Assembly: GCF_001428605.1 (NCBI RefSeq)
Contig: NZ_LMID01000012.1
Location: forward strand, 124,001 to 188,000
Source: Sphingomonas sp. Root720
Lineage (GTDB): Bacteria > Pseudomonadota > Alphaproteobacteria > Sphingomonadales > Sphingomonadaceae
Length of the DNA stretch: 64,000 nucleotides
Reading direction: 5' to 3'
Shown here: piece by piece, positions 9,218-17,261 of the stretch
Layout of the letters: every line of letters starts with the position of its first letter
Position numbering within the stretch: the first letter of the stretch is position 1
Translations under genes and position numbers: made by a program
Notes under the pieces: generated by a model
Told to the model about the DNA's origin: nothing
The model's input: only the letters and a program-made list of their open reading frames with translations
Database searches by the model: none

Positions 9218-11650
9218 TCAGAACCGATAGTTGAGGCTGAACACCGCCGACCGGGTCGCGGCGGGTTGCGCCCAGCTGCCGTTGAGCGAGTTGCGCACCG
9301 TCGTCACATATTTCTCATTGGTGAAGTTCTGGACGTTCACCTGCGCCTTCAACTGATCGGTGATCGGATAGGAGGCCATGAACCGGTGGATGGTGTAGCT
9401 CGGCACCCGATAGGCAACATAGCTGCTGGCGGCCAGCTGCGCGAGCGACGGCTGGTTGAGCAGGAACTTGCCCTGGTAGGTCAGCCCGTAACCGAGCTCG
9501 AGGCCGAAGTCGAAGCGATAGGTGGTGAACAGGCTGCCCGAATGCTTCGGCGTGTTGGTCAGCGAATAGCCCTTGGTCGGATCGGGGAAAGCGGCATTGT
9601 TGCCGCAGCCGCCGGTCAGCGTGGCCGGGTTGAGCCCGGTGCCCGGGTTGGCGAGGCAGAAGTCCGACACCCCCTGCAGGATCTTCGATTTCAGGTACAT
9701 ATAGTTGGCCGAAATCGTCCAGTTGCCGGTGATGTTGCCCGACGCTCCAAGCGACAGACCCTCCACCCGCTGGCCGCCGTCGAGCGTCTGGTCGGGCAGG
9801 CTCGGATTGTTCGAGTTGACCTTGATCGAGTTGCGCTCGTTGCGGAAGATCGCGGCGGTCAGGAGCAGCCGGGCATCGAACAGGTCGGCCTTGGCTCCGA
9901 TTTCCCAATTCTCTGTCGTTTCCGGCTTCAGCCGGCAATTGGCCGCCGAGCAGGCGCCGTCGACCGAGGCCTTGGACGGCAGCTTCGAGTTGCCATAGGC
10001 GAGATAGAGGCTGGTGTTCCGCGTCGGCTTGAGCACCGCGCCGATACGGTAGGAGGCGAGCTTGTCGCCGAAATTGAACGGGCCGGTCGCGGTATTGAGG
10101 TCGCCGAGATTCGCGGCACCCGCCGTCGTGACGTAGCTGAGCGTCCGGTTGGAGCCCTTGACGTCCTCATAGCGGATGCCGCCGTTGAGCTCGAACCAGT
10201 CGGTGAACTTCATCGTATCGAACAGATAGGCTGCGTAGCTGCGCTGCGTGCCGAAATTGCGGCTCGCCAGGATGAAGTTGATCGGGCCGGTATAATCGTT
10301 GTTGCCATAGGCGAAGCCGGCCGGGCCCTGGACGGTGGCCCCCGGGTTCGAGATGCTGACCAGCGGGAAAGCCGGGATCGAGCCGTCGGCGTTGCGCGGC
10401 AGCGTGCCCTGCTTCTGGCGATAATCCTCCCACAGTGCTGAGACGCCGAGCACGATCGAATGCTCGATCCCGCCGGTGTCGACCGTCGCGGTCAGGTCGG
10501 TCTGGCTGTAATGGGTCTCGTTGTTGATGAAGCGCTGCACGCCGCGGCCGCCGGTAGGCAGGTAATAGCCGGCCGGGACGGTGGCGGGACAGGCGGCGCT
10601 GTTGCCGTTGATGTCCATCGGCTGGAGGCCGGTCGACGCTAGGCAGAAGGTGCCGTTCGGCTGGCTGGTGATCGTGTTCTGGCGGATCTTCTCGTAGCGG
10701 GTGAGGTTGCGGATGCTCAGCCTGTCGCTGAACGCGTGACTGAAGATCGCCTGCAGGGCGTTGGTCTTGCTGTTCTGCCGGTCGAGATTGGCGAAACCAT
10801 AATAGCCGCCGCGATCGAAGTCAGACAGGATGCCGCCATTGTTCGCATAATAGCGGATGCCATATTGGGGCATCGCCTTGTCGTCGAGATGCTCGGCCTG
10901 GAGCGTCAGGCTGGTCGGGCCGTCGATGCCGATCGTGATCGCCGGCGCGAGGCCCCAGCGCTTGTAATCCTCGACGTCGCGGCCGGGCACGTCGTTCTCG
11001 TGATAGACCGCGTTGAGGCGCACGGCGATCAGGTCGCTGATCCGCTGGTTGGTGTCGACGGTCGCGCGATAATAATTGTCGGTGCCGACGCCGGCGCTGA
11101 GCAACGTCTGGTCGTCGGCCAGCGGCCGTTTGGTCACCAGGTTGATGGTGCCCGCGACCGAGCCGCCGCCGTTCATGACGGAGTTGGCGCCGTTGGTCAC
11201 CTCGACCTGCTCGATATTATAGACTTCGTTGCGGTTGAGGAACGCCCCCGAGCGCACGCCGTCGACGGTGACGTCGTTCTTGGCGTCCTGGCCGCGCAGG
11301 ATGATGCGGTCGCCATAGCCGAAGCCGCCTTCGCCGGCGCCGAAGGTGATGCCGGGGACCGTGCTGAGCACGTCGCGCAGCGTCAGCAGATTCTGCTGCT
11401 GGATCGTCGCCTTGCCGATGACGGTGATCGTCTGCGGCGTGTCGAGGAGCGGGCGGGTATATTTGGGTGACTCCGGACGATCGACCTTGACCGTCTCGTC
11501 GATCGCCGATGCGCTGACGGTCATGCCGCCGAGCCGCTTCTCGCCGTCCGCCGGCTTCTCCGCCGTCTGCGCCACAGCCGGCGCGCTGGCGATGAAACCG
11601 ACGCAGGCCAGCGCCAGAAAGCTGCTGCCTGCCATATCCCTGTTGGTCAT
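9218..11650 (-). CDS. TonB-dependent siderophore receptor (catecholate Fiu-like)
   Basis: This 810-residue outer-membrane protein imports ferric siderophores using energy from TonB-ExbBD. A signal peptide ends near APAVAQTAEK. The plug domain follows (PLLDTPQTITVIGKATIQ, VPGITFGAGEGGFGYGDR, VEVTNGANSVMNGGGS, INLVTKRP), then a 22-strand barrel ending in VFSLNYRF with a terminal Phe. Fur-box-like sequences upstream imply induction by iron starvation. I assign it to the catecholate/Fiu group from the plug motifs; the ligand is an inference. GGAAGGGA precedes the ATG. No biosynthesis genes or inner-membrane permease sit beside it. Confidence 0.93.
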   Translation of the reverse strand: MTNRDMAGSSFLALACVGFIASAPAVAQTAEKPADGEKRLGGMTVSASAIDETVKVDRPESPKYTRPLLDTPQTITVIGKATIQQQNLLTLRDVLSTVPGITFGAGEGGFGYGDRIILRGQDAKNDVTVDGVRSGAFLNRNEVYNIEQVEVTNGANSVMNGGGSVAGTINLVTKRPLADDQTLLSAGVGTDNYYRATVDTNQRISDLIAVRLNAVYHENDVPGRDVEDYKRWGLAPAITIGIDGPTSLTLQAEHLDDKAMPQYGIRYYANNGGILSDFDRGGYYGFANLDRQNSKTNALQAIFSHAFSDRLSIRNLTRYEKIRQNTITSQPNGTFCLASTGLQPMDINGNSAACPATVPAGYYLPTGGRGVQRFINNETHYSQTDLTATVDTGGIEHSIVLGVSALWEDYRQKQGTLPRNADGSIPAFPLVSISNPGATVQGPAGFAYGNNDYTGPINFILASRNFGTQRSYAAYLFDTMKFTDWFELNGGIRYEDVKGSNRTLSYVTTAGAANLGDLNTATGPFNFGDKLASYRIGAVLKPTRNTSLYLAYGNSKLPSKASVDGACSAANCRLKPETTENWEIGAKADLFDARLLLTAAIFRNERNSIKVNSNNPSLPDQTLDGGQRVEGLSLGASGNITGNWTISANYMYLKSKILQGVSDFCLANPGTGLNPATLTGGCGNNAAFPDPTKGYSLTNTPKHSGSLFTTYRFDFGLELGYGLTYQGKFLLNQPSLAQLAASSYVAYRVPSYTIHRFMASYPITDQLKAQVNVQNFTNEKYVTTVRNSLNGSWAQPAATRSAVFSLNYRF

Positions 11651-11690
11651 CGGGTCCCTTCCCTGTCGTTACACAGGAGGGCGACTATCG

Positions 11691-11740
11691 CTATTGAAAA
11701 TGATTCGCAAATTCTTTGTAAGAACGATTCTCATTTGCAG
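11691..11740 (-). promoter_or_regulatory. Promoter region with two Fur-box-like sites
   Basis: On the minus strand two AT-rich sites occur in tandem: TGCAAATGAGAATCGTTCT at 11721-11739 and TTTGCGAATCATTTTCAAT at 11693-11711. Both resemble the imperfect palindromes bound by Fur upstream of TonB receptor genes. They lie 45-90 bases before the receptor start codon. Confidence 0.7.
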
Positions 11741-11822
11741 TTATGCATGAGTGCAGATTTACGTATGCATGGACCCGCCTCTATTGCCGGGAAGGGCGGC
11801 GGGCGGACGCGCGGAGGCGGGC

Positions 11823-13916
11823 TCAGACTGTAGGCGCGGAAGGCGGATCGGCCAGCATCTCGTCGATCTTCTCGGCCAGCGCGTCGAGCGAGAAGGGCTT
11901 GGCGATCATCGCCATGTTGGTGCCGAGGAAGCCCGAGCGGATCGCCGCATTCTCGGCATAGCCGGTGACGAACAGGATCGGCAGCGCCGGACGGTGATGG
12001 CGGGCGGTGTCGGCGAGCTGCCGCCCGTTCATGCCGGGCAGGCCGACGTCGGAGATCATCAGGTCGATGCGCCGGTCGGATTCGAGGATCGGGATGGCGG
12101 TCAGCCCGTCCGCCGCCTCGATACCGGTATAGCCGATCTCCCGCAGCACCTCCCCGATCAGCAGCCGGACCGACGGATCGTCCTCGACGACCAGCACCTG
12201 CTGGCCGGTGCCGCGCGGAACGCTCGGGATCGTCCGCTGGCTCACGGGATCGGCGTGGCGCGCGGCCGGCAGATAGATGCTGACGGTCGTGCCTTCGCCC
12301 TCGACGCTGTCAATCGCGACATGGCCGCCATTCTGCCGGGCGAAGCCATAGACCATCGACAGGCCCAGCCCCGTGCCCTGGCCCAGCGGCTTGGTGGTGA
12401 AGAAGGGTTCGAACACCTTTTCGCGCAGCGCTGGCGACATGCCGACGCCGGAGTCCGACACGCTCACCACCACATAGGCGCCCCCCTCGGCCTCGGGCAT
12501 GTGCGACGCCGCCTCCGCGTCCAGCTCGACGAAGCGCGTGGCGACGTCGAGGGCGCCGCCATCGGGCATCGCGTCGCGGGCGTTGATGGCCAGGTTGAGG
12601 AGAGCGCTTTCGAGCTGGTTGACGTCGGCGATCCCGGCCGGAATCGCGGGATCGAGCTGCATCGTGAGCGCGATCTGCTCGCCGATCGTGCGGCCGAGCA
12701 GATCGCCCAGCGAGCCGACCAGGGCGTTGACGTCGATCGCCTTGGAGTCGAGCGACTGGCGGCGGGAGAAGGCGAGCAGCCGCTGGGTCAGGGCCGCCGC
12801 ACGCATCGCCGACGTCGTCGCAGCGTCCATGTAGCGGTCGAGATCCTCGTAGCGCTGCCGGGCGATGCGGCGGCGCATGATGTCCATCGATCCGATCACG
12901 CCGGTCAGCATATTGTTGAAGTCGTGGGCGATGCCGCCGGTGAGCTGCCCGACCGCCTCCATCTTCTGGCTCTGATGGAGCAGCTCGTTGGCGCGCTGGA
13001 GCTCCTCGGTGCGCTCGCGCACCATCGCGTCGAGCTCCTCGCGGCCCTGCGCGAGCACTTCCCGCGCCTCGACGATCTCCTGGATATCGGTGCAGGTGCC
13101 GAACCAGCGGACGATCTCCCCCCGATCGCGCATGGGCTGGGCACGCCCCAGTACCCAGCGATAGCACCCCGATCTGTGCCGTAGCCGATATTCGATATGA
13201 TAGGGTTCGCCGGTGGTCAGCGAATGGCGCCAGCGGGTCAAGGCGCGCTCCCGGTCATCGGGATGGAAGAGCCCGTTCCACGCCTCGCCGTCGGTCGAGC
13301 CCTCGGGCACGCCGGTATAGTCGTACCAGCGCTGGTTGTAATAATCATGATACCCGTCGGGCAGCGTCGACCAGACCATATGGTCGATCGAATCGGCGAT
13401 CGCCTGGAACTTGGCCTCGCTCTCGCGCAGCTCCTCCCGGCTGCGGGTCAGCGCCTCGGTCCGCGCCTCGATTTCCGCCAGTCGGTCGCGAATCTCGAAC
13501 TGCCGGCGGCGCGACCGCATCGCCGACGAGACCGCGCTCACCAACGAGACCGAACTGAGCGGCCGTTCAAGCACGGTGAAATTGTCGATCACCTCGGAGA
13601 TGCGCAGCACCGCCGCCTGACCGGCCGGCACCGGCCCCGTGCGCCGCGCCGCGAGCACGACGAACGGGATGTCGGACCAGGCCGGCTGCGCGTCGAGAAC
13701 GCTGTGAAGCTGGGAGCGCCCGGTCGCGAGCGCCTCCTCCGTCAGGACGACGGCCCCGACGCGGTCGTCGATCAGCGGAGCGATGCCGGCGAGGTCCCTG
13801 CCGGTCACCGCATCATGCCCCTCGCGGACGAGCAGGTTGGCGATGCTCTCGGCATCCCGCCCGAACGGCGCGACGATCAGGACCTTCTGGCCGGGCTCGG
13901 CACGTCTATGAGGCAC
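11823..13916 (-). CDS. Hybrid sensor histidine kinase (pseudo-receiver, PAS, HisKA, HATPase, receiver)
   Basis: The 697-residue soluble kinase has five parts. Residues 10-130 resemble a receiver domain, but the acceptor Asp site reads VVLTEEAL. A coiled linker and a PAS domain (about 160-290, FQAIADSIDHMVWSTLPDGY, DIQEIVEAREVL) follow. HisKA carries the H-box GGIAHDFNNML with His near 330. HATPase shows NLAINARDAMPDGG, SDSGVGM and GTGLGLSMVYG. The C-terminal receiver has its acceptor Asp near 621 (DLMISDVGLPGMNGRQ). It has no membrane segment. It starts at GTG 13916, overlapping the KaiC-like gene by 11 bases, so the two are co-translated. No separate response regulator is adjacent. Confidence 0.92.
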   Translation of the reverse strand: MPHRRAEPGQKVLIVAPFGRDAESIANLLVREGHDAVTGRDLAGIAPLIDDRVGAVVLTEEALATGRSQLHSVLDAQPAWSDIPFVVLAARRTGPVPAGQAAVLRISEVIDNFTVLERPLSSVSLVSAVSSAMRSRRRQFEIRDRLAEIEARTEALTRSREELRESEAKFQAIADSIDHMVWSTLPDGYHDYYNQRWYDYTGVPEGSTDGEAWNGLFHPDDRERALTRWRHSLTTGEPYHIEYRLRHRSGCYRWVLGRAQPMRDRGEIVRWFGTCTDIQEIVEAREVLAQGREELDAMVRERTEELQRANELLHQSQKMEAVGQLTGGIAHDFNNMLTGVIGSMDIMRRRIARQRYEDLDRYMDAATTSAMRAAALTQRLLAFSRRQSLDSKAIDVNALVGSLGDLLGRTIGEQIALTMQLDPAIPAGIADVNQLESALLNLAINARDAMPDGGALDVATRFVELDAEAASHMPEAEGGAYVVVSVSDSGVGMSPALREKVFEPFFTTKPLGQGTGLGLSMVYGFARQNGGHVAIDSVEGEGTTVSIYLPAARHADPVSQRTIPSVPRGTGQQVLVVEDDPSVRLLIGEVLREIGYTGIEAADGLTAIPILESDRRIDLMISDVGLPGMNGRQLADTARHHRPALPILFVTGYAENAAIRSGFLGTNMAMIAKPFSLDALAEKIDEMLADPPSAPTV

Positions 13917-15396
13917 CGCGATCTTCCATCAGCGGAGCCGCGGACCCCACATATTCGGGGGTCCCGGTCAGCACGCCACGGAAAGTGGTGAGCGGTTCGC
14001 CGATCCGGATGCCCTGCGCGTCGATCCGCAGCTCGCGGATCGCGTCCTCATGCGCGCCGCCCCGATTCTTGAGCAGCGAGATCGCCTTGCGGATCCGGCC
14101 CTCCGCCTCGAAGAACCGGATCAGCATCACCGCATCGGCGATGTAGGAGATGTTGAGACTCGTCGACATCGTGCCCACCAGCCCATGCTGCGGATTGATC
14201 AGGAAGGTGACGACGCCGTGCTGGTTCAGATAGGACAGCAACTCGTGCATCTGCAGGACGAGCTGCTGTTCCTGCGACATCGACGCGAGATAGCCGTTGA
14301 GGCTGTCGATGACGATCATCCGCACGCCGCGCTCCTCGACCTCCCTGCGGACCATCGTGGCGAACTCGCCGGGCGACAACTCGGCCGGGTTTATCTGCCG
14401 GACGGAGAGCTCGCCTGAATCGATATGATCCTGGAGGCTTCCTTCGAGATTGCCGCTGCGGGACAGCAGCGTGCCGACCCGCTCGTCGAACTGGTACACC
14501 GTCGACCGCTCGCCGCGCCGGCAGGCGGCGGTCACGAACTGCATCGCGATCGTCGTCTTGCCCGCGCCCGCGGGTCCGGTGATCAGCGTGCTCGTGCCGC
14601 GCATCGGGCCGCCGCCGAAGAGATTGTCGAGCTCCGCGATCCCGCTGGACGTGAGGGTTTCCGGGAAATCCTGGAAATGGTCGGCGGCGATCAGGCGCGG
14701 GAAGATCTCCATCCCGCCCGTGCGGATCAGCAGGTCGTGATAGCCGGCGGTAAAATCGACGCCACGCATCTTCTGAACCTGCATCCGCCGCCGCGCCGGG
14801 CCGAAATCGAGGGTCAGGCGCTCGAGCGTGACGACGCCGTGGCACAGGCTGTGGAGATGCGTGTCGCGGCCGCCCTCCATCGACGTCAGGTCGTCGATCA
14901 GCACGACGGTCGCATCCCGGCCCGTGAAATATTGCTTCAGCGCGAGGACCTGGCGCCGGTAGCGGAGCGGATCCTGCGCCAGCAGCCGCAGCTCGGACAG
15001 GCTGTCGAAGACCACGCGGCGCGGGTTGATCCGCTCCACCTCGTCCTCGATCAGCTTGACCGTCTCGCCGAGCTCGACTTCCCACGAATAGAGCACGGAC
15101 TGGTCGCGCGCGCTGCCGAGCACCTGTTCGGCCGACGCCAGTTCGAACAGGTCGATACCGGCGAGATCCCAGCCGTGCGATGCCGCGACGGCGTGGAGTT
15201 CCTCCTTGGTTTCGGAGAGGGTGATGTAGAGGCAGGCTTCGCCCCTCGCGACGCCGTCGAGCAGGAACTGGAGCGCGAAGGTGGTCTTGCCGGCACCGGG
15301 CGAGCCTTCGACGAGGTAAAGCCGTTTCGGGGGAAGGCCACCCTTCAATATCGTGTCCAGGCCGGCGTTGCCCGTGGAAATCCTGCTCGACATCAA
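13906..15396 (-). CDS. kaiC: Two-domain KaiC-like ATPase
   Basis: The 496-residue protein has two RecA-like KaiC domains, each with a Walker A motif: GSPGAGKT at 31-38 and GPAGAGKT at 274-281. Cyanobacterial KaiC is the clock ATPase and autokinase; non-cyanobacterial homologues mostly act in stress or signalling. The site equivalent to S431/T432 of Synechococcus KaiC reads NISYIADAV, so the Ser is kept (S417) and the Thr is a Tyr (Y418). The paired catalytic Glu of each domain reads SE (TLSETKEE) and DE (QFDERVG). No kaiA or kaiB is nearby. It precedes and overlaps a hybrid kinase, which suggests one signalling module. Confidence 0.88.
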   Translation of the reverse strand: MMSSRISTGNAGLDTILKGGLPPKRLYLVEGSPGAGKTTFALQFLLDGVARGEACLYITLSETKEELHAVAASHGWDLAGIDLFELASAEQVLGSARDQSVLYSWEVELGETVKLIEDEVERINPRRVVFDSLSELRLLAQDPLRYRRQVLALKQYFTGRDATVVLIDDLTSMEGGRDTHLHSLCHGVVTLERLTLDFGPARRRMQVQKMRGVDFTAGYHDLLIRTGGMEIFPRLIAADHFQDFPETLTSSGIAELDNLFGGGPMRGTSTLITGPAGAGKTTIAMQFVTAACRRGERSTVYQFDERVGTLLSRSGNLEGSLQDHIDSGELSVRQINPAELSPGEFATMVRREVEERGVRMIVIDSLNGYLASMSQEQQLVLQMHELLSYLNQHGVVTFLINPQHGLVGTMSTSLNISYIADAVMLIRFFEAEGRIRKAISLLKNRGGAHEDAIRELRIDAQGIRIGEPLTTFRGVLTGTPEYVGSAAPLMEDRGAS

Positions 15397-15442
15397 TGCC
15401 CAACTCTAAAGTACGACGACGTGATCATTGCGAACACGTAAG

Positions 15443-15466
15443 GGCCCCGCGCGGTTCCGCAGGGCC
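15443..15466. terminator. Hairpin downstream of trpD
   Basis: GGCCC pairs with GGGCC around a GC-rich inner stem between the trpD stop codon and the KaiC-like gene start. There is no clear T-tract. It could end trp transcription before the KaiC gene. Confidence 0.4.
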
Positions 15467-15484
15467 GCCGTCGCGGCGCGAGCG

Positions 15485-16483
15485 TCAGGCGAAGGCGATC
15501 CAGCGGGCGAGCAGGGCCCCGGCGGCACCGCTGTCGATCGCCTCGGCGCCGATCGCCACGGCGGTGCGCCAGTCGCCGGCCCGGCCGGCGACGATCAGCG
15601 CGGCGGCGGCGTTGAGCAGGACGGCGTCGCGATAGGCGCCGGCCTCGCCGTCGAGCAGGCGCTGGAGCGCGGCGCCGTTATAGCTGGCGTCGCCACCCCG
15701 GATCGCGTCGAGGGGGTGGCGCGGCAGGCCCGCGGTTTCGGGCTCGAAGCGCTCATGGCCAAAGCCGATCCCGCCCAGCCGGAAGATGCTGCTCGGCCCG
15801 CCGATCGACAGCTCGTCGAGCGGCTCGTCGCCCGACACCATCATCGCCGCGTCGCAGCCGATCCGGTCGAGCGCGCCGGCATAGGTCGAGAGGTAGTCGG
15901 GCCGGGCGACGCCGATCAACTGGCGGCGCACCCCGGCCGGATTGCAGATCGGGCCGGTCAGGTTGAAGATCGTCCGCCGGCCGATCCGCTTGCGGATCGC
16001 TGCGAGCGGTTTCAGCGCGGGATGGTGCTTCTGCGCGAACAGGAAGCAGATGCCGAGCTCGTTCAGGCTGGCCTCGGCCCGGTCCGAGGCCCGGTCGAGA
16101 TCGAGGCCGAGCGCCTCGAGCGTGTCGGCCGCCCCGGCCCTGGAGGAGGCGGCGCGGTTGCCATGCTTGGCGACCGGCACGCCCGCCGCCGCGGCGACGA
16201 TCGCGACCGCCGTCGACACGTTGAGGCTATGGGCGCCATCGCCGCCGGTGCCGCAGACGTCGATCGCATCGGCTGGCGCCGATATGGTGATCATCCGCTC
16301 GCGCATCGCCAGCGCCGCGCCGGCGATCTCCGCACTGGTCTCGTCGCGCTCGGCGATCCCGCTGACGAAGGCGAACACGCTTTCCTGGTCGAACGCTCCG
16401 TCCAGGATCGCCGCGAATGTTTCGTAGGCGGTCTGCTGGTCGAGCGGGGAGGACGGGTCGGGAAGAGGCGCGGCCTTGGCCAA
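15485..16483 (-). CDS. trpD: Anthranilate phosphoribosyltransferase TrpD
   Basis: TrpD joins anthranilate to PRPP in the second step of tryptophan synthesis. The 332-residue protein has the PRPP-binding CGTGGDGAHSLNVST motif, KHGNRAASS and IFNLTGPICNPAG, all expected for this family. The start is a TTG at 16483, two bases after the trpG stop codon, with AAGGAG inside the end of trpG as its ribosome-binding site. An upstream-extended frame lies antisense of nothing useful and overlaps trpG, so I rejected it. trpC, normally next, is displaced. Confidence 0.95.
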   Translation of the reverse strand: MAKAAPLPDPSSPLDQQTAYETFAAILDGAFDQESVFAFVSGIAERDETSAEIAGAALAMRERMITISAPADAIDVCGTGGDGAHSLNVSTAVAIVAAAAGVPVAKHGNRAASSRAGAADTLEALGLDLDRASDRAEASLNELGICFLFAQKHHPALKPLAAIRKRIGRRTIFNLTGPICNPAGVRRQLIGVARPDYLSTYAGALDRIGCDAAMMVSGDEPLDELSIGGPSSIFRLGGIGFGHERFEPETAGLPRHPLDAIRGGDASYNGAALQRLLDGEAGAYRDAVLLNAAAALIVAGRAGDWRTAVAIGAEAIDSGAAGALLARWIAFA

Positions 16484-16485
16484 GG

Positions 16486-17079
16486 TCAGGCGCGCTCCTT
16501 CACCGCCATGCCGGCGCTGCGCATGAAATTCGCGAGCATCGCATGGCCATGTTCGGTGGCGATGCTTTCGGGATGGAACTGGACGCCGTGGATCGGCAGC
16601 GTCGCGTGGCGCACGCCCATCACCTGGCCGTCGGGGGTGCGCGCGTTGATCACCAGATCGGCGGGCATCGTCTCCTCGGGCACGACCAGCGAATGGTAGC
16701 GGGTCGCGGTGAACGGGGACGGAAGGCCCTGGTAGAGGCCGGTGCCGTCGTGGAGGATCGGGCTGGTCTTGCCGTGCATCAGCTCCGGCGCGCGGACCAC
16801 GCGGCCACCGAAATGCTGGCCGATCGACTGGTGGCCGAGGCATACGCCGAGCAGCGGCCGCCTTTCCGCCGCGCAGGCGCCGACCAGCTCGAGCGAGATG
16901 CCCGCCTCGTTCGGGGTGCAGGGGCCGGGCGAGATCAGGAAGGCCTCGGCGCCGCTCGACATCGCCTGGCCGACGCCGATCGCGTCGTTGCGGACGACCT
17001 CGACCTCGGCGCCCAGCTCCATCAGATAATGGACGAGGTTCCAGGTGAAGCTGTCGTAATTGTCGATGACCAGGATCAT
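16486..17079 (-). CDS. trpG: Anthranilate synthase component II (glutamine amidotransferase) TrpG
   Basis: TrpG supplies ammonia from glutamine to TrpE for anthranilate formation. The 197-residue class I amidotransferase has the oxyanion strand [11 protein letters not shown], the nucleophile Cys in GVCLGHQ, and the His-Glu pair in VQFHPES. It heads the trpG-trpD pair. The trpE gene is not next to it; a divergent hydrolase gene occupies the upstream side. Some family members also serve folate synthesis (PabA), but the linkage to trpD supports TrpG. Confidence 0.95.
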   Translation of the reverse strand: MILVIDNYDSFTWNLVHYLMELGAEVEVVRNDAIGVGQAMSSGAEAFLISPGPCTPNEAGISLELVGACAAERRPLLGVCLGHQSIGQHFGGRVVRAPELMHGKTSPILHDGTGLYQGLPSPFTATRYHSLVVPEETMPADLVINARTPDGQVMGVRHATLPIHGVQFHPESIATEHGHAMLANFMRSAGMAVKERA

Positions 17080-17198
17080 GCTTCTGGCCCCTAACGGCTT
17101 AGCGCCGGCCGTGGAAGTGCGTTCTCTCCACCGGCATCCGGGCGAACGCCGCGACCGCGTTTTTCTTCCGCATTGCCTGTCGCCCGAAGGCCGTGCGA

Positions 17199-17224
17199 TC
17201 CCGACTTTCGCCGGAATGACGATC
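17199..17224. repeat. REP-like half element
   Basis: GATCCCGACTTTCGCCGG followed by AATGACG matches one arm of the intergenic repeat family seen elsewhere in the window. It sits between the divergent trpG and hydrolase genes. Confidence 0.5.
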
Positions 17225-17261
17225 GCTATAGCGTCGCGCCACGTTCCTCCTGGAGTGCTCC

